Source: Micrococcaceae bacterium UBA6021 (lineage in GTDB: Bacteria > Actinomycetota > Actinomycetes > Actinomycetales > Micrococcaceae). Taken from it: 6,672 nucleotides of DNA. The position numbers were made by a program, and so were the translations under genes. Location: contig DIZT01000283.1 of the NCBI GenBank assembly GCA_002427975.1, positions 1-6,672 of the forward strand, written 5' to 3'. Below, piece by piece: positions 1 to 6,235 of the stretch (within the stretch, counting starts at the first letter, position 1; each line of letters begins with the position of its first letter). The notes beneath the pieces were generated by a model. It had not been told where the DNA came from, made no database searches, and saw only the letters and a program-made list of their open reading frames with translations.

Positions 1-7
1 GCTTGTC

Positions 8-25
8 CGGCCACGTCCATGGCCG
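8..25. other. Short inverted repeat upstream of the nirB control region
   Basis: CGGCCA (8-13) and TGGCCG (20-25) are perfect complements around a 6-nt spacer. No T-run follows on either strand, so it is not a convincing terminator. No coding frame in 1-104 could be supported on either strand. The minus strand has an ATG at 20-18 that is open to the window edge, which could be the start of a divergent gene, but only six codons are visible and no clear ribosome-binding site precedes it. Confidence 0.25.
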
Positions 26-104
26 TATCAACAACCTAGGCAACGGGTGTTTCAAAGGCGTGCAGCGAATGTGTCCGGCACGTAAAAGAGAACTCACCCG
101 TTCG

Positions 105-164
105 GAAACGCGTTCGTGATGCAGAAGTTAAGCCTACGAAACAATTGGGAAACTGAAGCGAAAC
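105..164 (+). promoter_or_regulatory. GlnR-like operator array upstream of nirB
   Basis: Six pentamers lie in one exact 11-nt register: GAAAC 105-109, GTGAT 116-120, GTTAA 127-131, GAAAC 138-142, GAAAC 149-153 and GAAAC 160-164. The actinobacterial GlnR box is known as repeats of gTnAC-n6-GAAAC-n6, that is, 5-mers every 11 nt. The segment 127-164 therefore fits a double GlnR box, with the third position reading GAAAC instead of GTnAC. The further in-phase elements at 105 and 116 could extend the GlnR site or hold a partner such as NnaR. GlnR control of nirB is established in Streptomyces and mycobacteria. The identification here is by motif and spacing only. Confidence 0.72.
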
Positions 165-174
165 TGCGACTGCC

Positions 175-180
175 TAGTCT
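175..180 (+). promoter_or_regulatory. Candidate -10 element of the nirB promoter
   Basis: TAGTCT fits the TAnnnT pattern of a housekeeping -10 hexamer and begins 10 nt after the last GAAAC. No good -35 box is present at 152-157, because that position is occupied by the pentamer array, as expected of an activator-dependent promoter. A TSS near 186-188 would give a leader of about 57 nt. Support comes from the same geometry in front of the flavoprotein gene (5213-5218). Confidence 0.45.
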
Positions 181-205
181 GAATGGACACCTCGTCAGAG
201 AAAGT

Positions 206-223
206 CGCAGAGCACCGTCTGCG
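206..223 (+). other. Small stem-loop in the nirB leader
   Basis: CGCAGA (206-211) pairs perfectly with TCTGCG (218-223) around a 6-nt loop. It ends 8 nt before the ribosome-binding site GAAAGG (232-237). It could affect mRNA stability or initiation, or be chance in GC-rich DNA. Confidence 0.3.
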
Positions 224-243
224 GCCCATGCGAAAGGCCCACA

Positions 244-2883
244 GTGACCGAACAGACTTCAAGCCAGGACACAGAGAGCCGGGCACCGCGCCGGATCGTC
301 GTCGCCGGTGGCGGCCCTGCTGCCCACCGCTTCGCCGATGCCATGCACACCCGGGGCCTTGAAGGCTGGGACGTCACGGTCCTTACGGAAGAAGCCCACC
401 TCCCCTACGACCGCGTGGCGCTCTCCAAGGCACTGACGGACAGCGGCGTGGACCTGACCCTGGGCTCGGCCTCGATGTGGGACCACGGCTCCCTGTCTTT
501 GAAGACCGGCGAGCGCGTGGTCAAGATCAATGCCGAGGCAAAGACGGTGGAGACCGCTGCCGGCAGCACCTTTGAGTACGACGACCTGGTGGTTGCCACC
601 GGTTCCAATGCCATGCGCCTGCCCATCCCCGGTGCCGAGCACGTACATGTCTACCGCACGCTCGAAGACGTCTGGGCCATCAACAAGGCCATCACGGAGC
701 TCACGGAAAAGCTGGGCCGCAAGATCAACGCCGTGACCATTGGCGGCGGGCTCCTGGGCCTCGAATCAGCGGCCGGCACGGAGCAGCTCGGAGCCACGCC
801 CGTGGTCATCAACGGCGCACCGTGGCTCATGAATACCCAGCTGGATGAAGGCGCGGGCCAGGCACTGGGCCGCCTCATCGAGGCCAAGGGCTTTACGGTC
901 CACGGCGGCGTGTTCCCCTCGAAGGTCCTCTCCGACGACGGCCAGGTCACCGGCGTCCTCATGGCAGACGAACGGATCATCCCCGCCGACCTCGTCATCG
1001 TGGCCATCGGCGTCAAACCCCGCGACGAACTCTTCCGCGCTGCCGAAGGCGAGGAGCCGCAGTTCAGCCTGGGCCCGCGCGGCGGCGTGGTCATCAACGA
1101 CTTCTGCGCCACGGACGTGCCGGGAATCTGGGCCATCGGTGAAGTGGCCAACTTTGAGGGCATGTGCCTGGGCCTGGTTGCCCCCGCGAACACAATGGCC
1201 GAGATTGTCGCGGACCGCCTGCACGGCGGCGCGGCCACGTTCCCCGGCTTTGACACGGCCACCAAGCTCAAGCTCTCCGGCGTCGACGTTGCCAGCTTCG
1301 GTGACGCTTTCGCCAAGACCGAGCACTCCCTTGAAATCGTCTACGCCGACCCCGCCCGCGGCGTCTACCAGAAGATCGTCACCACCGATGATGCAAAGAC
1401 ACTCCTGGGCGGCATCTTCGTGGGCGACGCTTCCCCGTACATGAGCCTGCGTCCGCTCCTGGGCCGCGAGCTCGCCGCTGAACCCGGTGCTTACCTGAGC
1501 GCTGCCGGCGGCGGCGACGCGCCGGAAAGCGAACTCCCGGACGACGCCATCCTGTGTTCCTGCAACAACGTGGCGGCCGGAACCATCCGCGACACCATCA
1601 ACGGCTGCGGTGCCTGCGACGGCAACGCCCCCGTCCAGGAACTCGGCGAGCTCAAGGGCTGCACCCGCGCCGGCACCAGCTGCGGTTCCTGCGTGCCGAT
1701 GCTCAAGAAGCTGCTGGAAACCGAACTCACCAAGTCCGGCGTCGAGGTTTCCAAGGCCCTCTGCGAGCACATCGAGCTGTCCCGCCAGGAACTCTTTGAC
1801 GCCATCCGGGTCCTGGAACTGACCTCCTTCGAGGAGATCATGGCAAAGTACGGCACCGGTGCCGGCTGCGACATCTGCAAGCCCACCATCGCCAACATCC
1901 TGGCCAGCCAGAACAGCGCCTACGTCCTGGACGCCGGCCGCGGCACCCTGCAGGACACCAACGACCGCGCCCTGGCCAACATGCAGAAGGACGGCACCTA
2001 CTCGGTGGTCCCCCGCATCGCCGGCGGCGAGATCACCCCCAAGAAGCTCGGGGTCATCGCGGCCGTGGCCGAGAAGTACAACCTGTACACCAAGATCACC
2101 GGCGGCCAGCGGATCGACATGTTCGGTGCCCGGCTGGAGGAGCTGCCCCAAATCTGGAAGGAACTGGTGGACGCCGGCTTCGAATCCGGGCAGGCGTACG
2201 GCAAGAGCCTGCGGACGGTGAAGTCCTGCGTGGGTTCCACCTGGTGCCGCTTCGGCGTGCAGGACTCGGTGGCCATGGCCATCCAGCTCGAGCTCCGCTA
2301 CCGCGGCCTCCGCAGCCCGCACAAGCTCAAGATGGGCGTCTCCGGCTGCGCGCGTGAGTGCGCCGAGGCCCGCGGCAAGGACGTCGGCGTGATCGCCACG
2401 GCCGATGGCTGGAACCTGTACGTCGGCGGCAACGGCGGCGCCACCCCGGCCCACGCCCAGCTGCTGGCCAAGGACCTCGACGACGAAACCCTGATCAAGT
2501 ACATCGACCGCTACTTTATGTACTACATCCGCACCGCCGACCGCCTGCAGCGCACCGCGCGCTGGCAGGAAGAGCTCGACGGCGGCATCAAGCACGTTGA
2601 GGATGTGGTGGTCAAGGACACCCTGGGGATCGCCGAGGAACTTGAAGCGGCCATGTCCAAGCACGTGGACACCTACGTGGACGAATGGGCAGACACCCTG
2701 AAGGACCCTGAGCGCCTGCGCAGGTTCCGTTCCTTCGTCAACGCCCCGGACCAGAAGGACGACTCCATCACCTTCGTCTCCGACGAGCGTGGCCAGATGC
2801 GCCCGGCCACGGCCGAAGAAAAAGGGAAGGTCCTCATTGGAGCTTCCATCCCCATGCGGCCCCGCGACGAGAACGAGGTATAG
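244..2883 (+). CDS. nirB: Assimilatory NAD(P)H nitrite reductase, large subunit NirB
   Basis: Cytoplasmic enzyme reducing nitrite to ammonium with six electrons from NAD(P)H via FAD, iron-sulfur clusters and siroheme. The protein is 879 aa, slightly long for NirB. The FAD domain has GGGPAA at residues 22-27, the PYDRVALSK motif at 54-62 and VATG at 117-120. The NAD-binding GGGLLG is at 167-172 and GIWAIGE at 294-300; the Glu in place of Asp is normal for NirB. A small C-terminal flavoprotein domain covers about 335-410. A BFD-like [2Fe-2S] region follows with C438, C440, C473, C480 and C483, then a second half-motif with C507, C542 and C545. The sulfite/nitrite reductase ferredoxin-like domain begins near 588. 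Siroheme/[4Fe-4S] ligands are C662-x5-C668 and C702-x3-C706. The start is GTG, chosen because GAAAGG (232-237) lies 6 nt upstream. It is the first gene of an operon, with cobA starting 2 nt after the TAG stop. No nirD follows. Confidence 0.97.
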   Translation: MTEQTSSQDTESRAPRRIVVAGGGPAAHRFADAMHTRGLEGWDVTVLTEEAHLPYDRVALSKALTDSGVDLTLGSASMWDHGSLSLKTGERVVKINAEAKTVETAAGSTFEYDDLVVATGSNAMRLPIPGAEHVHVYRTLEDVWAINKAITELTEKLGRKINAVTIGGGLLGLESAAGTEQLGATPVVINGAPWLMNTQLDEGAGQALGRLIEAKGFTVHGGVFPSKVLSDDGQVTGVLMADERIIPADLVIVAIGVKPRDELFRAAEGEEPQFSLGPRGGVVINDFCATDVPGIWAIGEVANFEGMCLGLVAPANTMAEIVADRLHGGAATFPGFDTATKLKLSGVDVASFGDAFAKTEHSLEIVYADPARGVYQKIVTTDDAKTLLGGIFVGDASPYMSLRPLLGRELAAEPGAYLSAAGGGDAPESELPDDAILCSCNNVAAGTIRDTINGCGACDGNAPVQELGELKGCTRAGTSCGSCVPMLKKLLETELTKSGVEVSKALCEHIELSRQELFDAIRVLELTSFEEIMAKYGTGAGCDICKPTIANILASQNSAYVLDAGRGTLQDTNDRALANMQKDGTYSVVPRIAGGEITPKKLGVIAAVAEKYNLYTKITGGQRIDMFGARLEELPQIWKELVDAGFESGQAYGKSLRTVKSCVGSTWCRFGVQDSVAMAIQLELRYRGLRSPHKLKMGVSGCARECAEARGKDVGVIATADGWNLYVGGNGGATPAHAQLLAKDLDDETLIKYIDRYFMYYIRTADRLQRTARWQEELDGGIKHVEDVVVKDTLGIAEELEAAMSKHVDTYVDEWADTLKDPERLRRFRSFVNAPDQKDDSITFVSDERGQMRPATAEEKGKVLIGASIPMRPRDENEV

Positions 2884-2885
2884 CC

Positions 2886-3920
2886 ATGCAGCTCAGCATT
2901 GATCTCACCGGCCGCGAAGTCCTGGTCACCGGCTCCGACCACGCCGCACGCCAGGCGGTCCGCCGCTACGGGGCCGCGGGCGCCGTCGTCTACCGCCTCA
3001 GCACCCCTGCGGGTGCCGCGCATGACGGCCCGCTGCCCGAGCGCCCCTTCCTGGTCGCAGCGGTCGACGACGGCCAGCCCGGCTGGGAGGCCCTGCTCGA
3101 GCGGTGCCGCGCAACCGGCATCCCCGTGGCGGCCGAACCGGCCGCCGGGCCCGTAGGCCACGTCACCCTGGTGGGTGGCGGACCCGGCACCACCGAACTG
3201 CTGACTGTCGCCGCCGTCCAGGCCCTCCGCGATGCCGACGTGGTGTTCTATGACCGGCTGGCTCCCTGCCAGGACCTGCCGGACCTGACCTCCGCCGAGT
3301 TGGTGGATGTGGGCAAGAAGCCCGGCCACCACAAGGTGGGCCAGTCCGACATCGAGAACCTGATGGTCGAAAGCGCCCTCGCCGGCAAGAACGTGGTCCG
3401 CCTCAAGGGAGGCGACCCCTACGTCTTCGGCCGCGGCGGCGAGGAAGTGGCCTCCTGCGTGGCAGCGGGCGTGCCCGTCCGTGTCATCTCGGGCGTCACC
3501 AGCGCGATCTCCGTGCCGGCGGCCGCCGGCATCCCGGTCACCCACCGCGAGGTCAGCCACATGTTCACCGTGGTTTCCGGCCACGCGCCCCTGACCGAAA
3601 AGGAACACACGCACCTGGCCGGACTGGGCGGGACCATTGTGGTCCTGATGGGCATCGGCACCCTGAACCAGCTTGCGGCCGGACTCCGCAAAGCCGGCAT
3701 GCGCCCCGACATGCCCGTGGCCGTCGTCGAACGCGGTTACCGCCCCGGCCAGCGGACCACCATCGCGGATCTGGGCACCATCACCTCCGCCGCTGCCGGG
3801 TGCAGCAATCCCGCCGTGCTGGTCATTGGCGAGGTGGTTCGCGTGTCCGAAGCCAACCGCGGGCATGCTGAGGCCGCCGCCGACCTCGACCGGCTGGCGG
3901 CCTCGCTGCTCGGTTCATGA
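2886..3920 (+). CDS. cobA: Uroporphyrinogen-III C-methyltransferase (SUMT) with a remnant CysG-type N-terminal domain
   Basis: Transfers two methyl groups from S-adenosylmethionine to uroporphyrinogen III, giving precorrin-2, the branch point to siroheme. The tetrapyrrole methylase domain runs from about residue 92 to 325. It carries the SAM-loop motif VGGGPG (96-101), the family motif ending VRLKGGDP (171-178) followed by YVFGRGGEE, the SGVTSA loop, and IPVTHR. Residues 1-90 resemble the Rossmann domain of CysG/Met8 precorrin-2 dehydrogenase, but the glycine-rich loop reads TGSDHAA in place of GxGxxA and the domain is short. Dehydrogenase/ferrochelatase activity is therefore doubtful and is probably supplied elsewhere. 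A GAGG ribosome-binding site (2875-2878) sits 7 nt before ATG, inside the end of nirB, indicating translational coupling. It most likely supplies siroheme to NirB. The alternative symbols sumT and cysG-like refer to the same activity. Confidence 0.95.
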   Translation: MQLSIDLTGREVLVTGSDHAARQAVRRYGAAGAVVYRLSTPAGAAHDGPLPERPFLVAAVDDGQPGWEALLERCRATGIPVAAEPAAGPVGHVTLVGGGPGTTELLTVAAVQALRDADVVFYDRLAPCQDLPDLTSAELVDVGKKPGHHKVGQSDIENLMVESALAGKNVVRLKGGDPYVFGRGGEEVASCVAAGVPVRVISGVTSAISVPAAAGIPVTHREVSHMFTVVSGHAPLTEKEHTHLAGLGGTIVVLMGIGTLNQLAAGLRKAGMRPDMPVAVVERGYRPGQRTTIADLGTITSAAAGCSNPAVLVIGEVVRVSEANRGHAEAAADLDRLAASLLGS

Positions 3921-3925
3921 AAGGA
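3919..3925 (+). promoter_or_regulatory. Ribosome-binding site deciding the nnaR start
   Basis: GAAAGGA overlaps the cobA stop codon (TGA, 3918-3920) and lies 9 nt before ATG 3935. An in-frame upstream ATG at 3917 overlaps the stop as ATGA but has no purine-rich sequence in front of it, so 3935 is the better start. The alternative adds six residues. Confidence 0.6.
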
Positions 3926-3934
3926 TTGACCCCC

Positions 3935-5089
3935 ATGAACGCACTGTCACCCGCCGAACCGGCACAGGTTGAAGTGACGTCCGGGCCGGAGGCGGCGGAT
4001 TCACCGCTGGAGGGTTTCCGGATCGGCGTCACCTCGCACCGCCGCTCCCGGGACCTCATCGAGGCCCTGGAACGCCGCGGCGCGGAAGTGCTGCACGCGC
4101 CGGCACTCAAGATCGCCCCGGCGCAGGAGGACATCCGCCTCATCGAGGACACCAAGGCCATCATCGCCGCGCGCCCGGACCTGTGCATCGCCACCACGGC
4201 GTATGGCATACGCCGCTGGTGCGAGGCCGCCGATTCCTTTGGGATCGGTGAGCAACTGCTGGAAACCCTGGGTGCGTGCCGGATGTTCGTCCGTGGCCCC
4301 AAGGCCCGCGGCGCCGTCCGCGCGGCCGGACTCGCCGACGTCGGAATCAGCAGCGACGAAACCACCGCAACGCTGGTGGACATGCTGCTCGCCGAAGGCG
4401 TGCGCGGAAAGACCGTGGCCGTCCAGCTGCACGGCTATACGGACGTCCGGCAGCTGGAGCGGCTGCGTATGTCCGGCGCCACCGTCCTGACGGTCACCCC
4501 TTACCGCTGGGTAAAGCCCGACGGCGAAGACCGGCTTCCGCGCCTCATCGAGGCAGTGTGCAACGGCAACCTGGACGTCCTCACCTTCACCAGTGCCCCC
4601 GCCGTCGACGCCGTGTGGAGCACCGCCCACGAAATGGGCGTCTACAAACAACTGATTGACAGCCTGAAAACCAACGTCACCACGGCAGTGGTAGGCCCGG
4701 TCACGGCCCAGCCACTGCTCGACGCCGGTATCACGCCGCTCATTCCCGAGCGGTTCCGGATGGGTGCCCTCATCCGTCTGGTGTGCGAGCACCTTGCCCT
4801 GAACCACGTGCGGCGGCTGGACACCGCCTCCGGCAACCTCGAGCTGCGCGGGCGGAGCCTTCGGGTCGACGGAGCGCAGGTTGAGCTGGCGCCTGCGCCG
4901 CTGCTGCTGCTGCGTGCCCTGCTGGGTGCAGGTGGAGCGGTGCTCTCCCGCGAATCGCTGGCGGAGCTGCTCAAGCTGAAAGGCTCAGTCCACGCCCTGG
5001 ACATGACCGTCAGCCGCCTGCGGTCATCGCTGCCGGACGGCCGCCTGGTGGAAACAGTGGTCAAGCGGGGTTACCGGATCCGCGTCTAG
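3935..5089 (+). CDS. nnaR: NnaR-type regulator: uroporphyrinogen-III synthase-like domain fused to a winged-helix DNA-binding domain
   Basis: A 384-aa two-domain protein. Residues about 28-290 form a HemD-like fold of two Rossmann-like lobes. Residues about 295-384 form an OmpR/PhoB-type winged helix (Trans_reg_C), with the recognition-helix region around HALDMTVSRLRSSL and the wing ending VVKRGYRIRV. This architecture is that of actinobacterial NnaR, known in Streptomyces coelicolor and Mycobacterium smegmatis as a regulator of nitrate/nitrite assimilation genes acting with GlnR. M. tuberculosis Rv0260c has the same layout. In enzymatic HemD the first lobe usually has a TSxNG-like stretch; here it is TTAYG (87-91), while the second lobe keeps TFTSAPA (217-223). 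The domain may therefore sense a tetrapyrrole rather than cyclise hydroxymethylbilane, or may do both. As the last gene of the operon with nirB and cobA, it probably autoregulates the 105-164 promoter. The family call is firm; the ligand and enzyme activity are inferred. Confidence 0.88.
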   Translation: MNALSPAEPAQVEVTSGPEAADSPLEGFRIGVTSHRRSRDLIEALERRGAEVLHAPALKIAPAQEDIRLIEDTKAIIAARPDLCIATTAYGIRRWCEAADSFGIGEQLLETLGACRMFVRGPKARGAVRAAGLADVGISSDETTATLVDMLLAEGVRGKTVAVQLHGYTDVRQLERLRMSGATVLTVTPYRWVKPDGEDRLPRLIEAVCNGNLDVLTFTSAPAVDAVWSTAHEMGVYKQLIDSLKTNVTTAVVGPVTAQPLLDAGITPLIPERFRMGALIRLVCEHLALNHVRRLDTASGNLELRGRSLRVDGAQVELAPAPLLLLRALLGAGGAVLSRESLAELLKLKGSVHALDMTVSRLRSSLPDGRLVETVVKRGYRIRV

Positions 5090-5102
5090 CACCTCCCTCC
5101 CC

Positions 5103-5169
5103 AGGAGTTTTTGTCCAGATAATGCGGCCAAAGCGTCGTTTTGAGCGCATTATCTGGACAAAAACTCCT
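5103..5169. repeat. 67-nt near-perfect palindromic hairpin element
   Basis: The left arm 5103-5126 and right arm 5146-5169 are perfect reverse complements over 24 bp; the right arm begins CGCATTATCTGG. Inside, 5129-5134 (CAAAGC) pairs with 5138-5143 (GTTTTG, one G-U) around a GTC triloop, separated from the outer stem by a 2x2 mismatch. The arms are about 42% G+C, much lower than the surrounding genes. The element begins 13 nt after the nnaR stop. T and A runs lie inside the arms and no U-tract follows, so it is not a canonical intrinsic terminator, though it could end or protect the operon transcript. The compact nested palindrome suggests a dispersed REP/MITE-like repeat. No second copy is in this window. 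Confidence 0.85.
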
Positions 5170-5175
5170 AAGTCC

Positions 5176-5202
5176 GTAATTGCGGGGAAACACGCTGGAA
5201 AA
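5176..5202 (+). promoter_or_regulatory. Second GlnR-like operator, upstream of the flavoprotein gene
   Basis: GTAAT (5176-5180), GAAAC (5187-5191) and GAAAA (5198-5202) are spaced exactly 11 nt apart. This matches a gTnAC-n6-GAAAC GlnR box plus a third, imperfect unit. The spacing to the downstream -10 candidate equals that in front of nirB. Read alone it would be modest evidence; the matching geometry raises it. Confidence 0.58.
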
Positions 5203-5212
5203 ACGGGCCGCC

Positions 5213-5218
5213 TACGCT
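5213..5218 (+). promoter_or_regulatory. Candidate -10 element of the flavoprotein promoter
   Basis: TACGCT (TAnnnT) starts 10 nt after the last operator pentamer. The local context gccTACGCTg resembles gccTAGTCTg of the nirB promoter. The gap from the hexamer to the start codon is 60 nt, against 63 nt for nirB. There is no convincing -35 box. Confidence 0.42.
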
Positions 5219-5278
5219 GGGTTCACCACGAACTTCCCGGCCGGAATACATTGACGGCCGCCGGCGAAAGGGCCAGCC

Positions 5279-6187
5279 ATGTCCGCACCCGCACCCTCCA
5301 CGCTCACGTCCGTCCCCGCTGCCGGACCCGCCTCCGGCCCGCCCCGTATTGTCATCGCCGGGGCAGGGCCGGCAGCGCAGGCCCTGGTCGGCCAGCTGAA
5401 CCGCGCCCGGTTCGGCGGCACCGTCACGGTGCTGAGCAACAGGGACGACGCGTCCGCGGAGCTCCTGGACCTCGCCGCGCTGCCCCAGGTCTCGCTCCGC
5501 TTCGGCCAGCCTGCCAGTTTCGTCGACGCCGGGACCCGCACTGTGTCCACCGCGGACGGCATGGAATTCGGCTATGACCACCTCGTCATAGCCACGGGTT
5601 CAGCACCGGAAGAGGCCCCCGTGGAGGGTGCCGCCCACTGCCTGAGCTACTCCACCATCGACGACGCCGGCCGCATCGGTGAAGCCGTCAGGGACCTCAC
5701 CACTGAACTTGGCCGCCGCCCCCTCGGCATCCTGGTGGGCACCGGCACCGCGGCAGGACAGGCGGAGGCCGTGCTGCGCGCCCGCGGAGTCCGGCCCATC
5801 CGCACCACGCTCCGGCCCGCAGCGGTGAAGCCGCCCGTCGCCGGCTCGGGGCCGAATGCCGCAGGAATCGTTTTCGCCGACGGCAGCAGCATGAACGGCG
5901 ACATTGTGGTCCTGGCGGAGGAAAGGGTGTCCCGGGACGGGCTCGCGGCAAGCGCCGGGCTCCGCACGGCACCCGGCGGCGGGATCGCCGTCAGCCAGGA
6001 CTTCCGGACCTCCGTTCCCGGCATCTGGGCCCTCGGTGACGCCGCAGCGTTCGACGGCGTCCGGCTGGGACTGCTTGTCGCGGCGGCGTCTGCCGCCGGT
6101 GCCTGCGCTGCGCAGCTGATGACCGCTGTGTCAGCGGCGGAAGGCATGGCTGCCGGTGTCACGGAGCGCGTGGCTGCGGCCGCGTGA
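5279..6187 (+). CDS. Stand-alone NAD(P)/FAD-dependent oxidoreductase, diverged paralogue of the NirB N-terminal module
   Basis: A 302-aa protein, short for this flavoprotein class (usually near 400 aa). The FAD-binding GAGPAA is at residues 28-33, IATG at 104-107, the second dinucleotide loop GTGTAA at 154-159 (final Gly replaced by Ala), and the FAD-contacting GIWALGD at 248-254. It aligns by eye with NirB: PPRIVIAGAGPAA against PRRIVVAGGGPAA, and GIWALGDAAAFDGVRLGL against GIWAIGEVANFEGMCLGL. The stretch between IATG and the NAD motif has the same length as in NirB (47 residues). The FAD part is 19 residues shorter and lacks the PYDRxxLSK motif; the NAD part is 33 residues shorter; no Fe-S, siroheme or C-terminal domain remains. 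There are no membrane segments or signal peptide. The ribosome-binding site GAAAGGG (5266-5272) is 6 nt before ATG. It may be a nitrite-assimilation electron-transfer partner, an accessory protein, or a decaying copy; its true substrate is unknown. Confidence 0.8.
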   Translation: MSAPAPSTLTSVPAAGPASGPPRIVIAGAGPAAQALVGQLNRARFGGTVTVLSNRDDASAELLDLAALPQVSLRFGQPASFVDAGTRTVSTADGMEFGYDHLVIATGSAPEEAPVEGAAHCLSYSTIDDAGRIGEAVRDLTTELGRRPLGILVGTGTAAGQAEAVLRARGVRPIRTTLRPAAVKPPVAGSGPNAAGIVFADGSSMNGDIVVLAEERVSRDGLAASAGLRTAPGGGIAVSQDFRTSVPGIWALGDAAAFDGVRLGLLVAAASAAGACAAQLMTAVSAAEGMAAGVTERVAAAA

Positions 6188-6200
6188 GCGTCCGTCCGCT

Positions 6201-6216
6201 GTGACAAGATGGTCAC
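6201..6216. promoter_or_regulatory. Palindrome upstream of deoC, possible operator
   Basis: GTGAC (6201-6205) and GTCAC (6212-6216) are perfect inverted half-sites with a 6-nt centre, 13 nt after the flavoprotein stop. GTGACA is also one mismatch from a TTGACA -35 box, but no matching -10 is seen at the expected distance. A dimeric repressor site for deoC is possible; the regulator cannot be named. Confidence 0.3.
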
Positions 6217-6235
6217 CTGAACAGCCTCGCACAGC

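Noticed and set aside
1..97. Divergent minus-strand coding start (GTG at 97 or ATG at 20)
   Set aside because: At most about 32 codons are visible, with no ribosome-binding site and no recognisable protein sequence; it cannot be supported from this window.
149..180. ECF sigma factor promoter using GAAAC as the -35 element
   Set aside because: The GAAAC units repeat at exact 11-nt intervals with no ECF-type -10 at a fitting distance, which fits a GlnR box better.
766..2664. 632-aa open frame on the minus strand, antisense to nirB
   Set aside because: It is a shadow of nirB in high-GC DNA: Gly/Ala/Val/His/Asp-rich with no recognisable domain, while the + strand has all NirB motifs.
2673..3866. 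397-aa open frame on the minus strand, antisense to cobA
   Set aside because: Same GC-driven mirror effect; low-complexity composition and no domain, with SUMT motifs clear on the other strand.
4001..4807. 268-aa minus-strand frame antisense to nnaR
   Set aside because: No motif or ribosome-binding support; it lies wholly within the HemD-like coding region.
5103..5169. Canonical Rho-independent terminator
   Set aside because: The stem is strong but no U-run follows it; the T-run lies within the left arm. A terminator role is possible but not shown.
5122..5577. 151-aa + strand frame beginning inside the palindrome and overlapping the flavoprotein start
   Set aside because: Arg-rich out-of-frame translation of the intergenic region and the flavoprotein gene; the start lies in the hairpin arm and no domain is visible.
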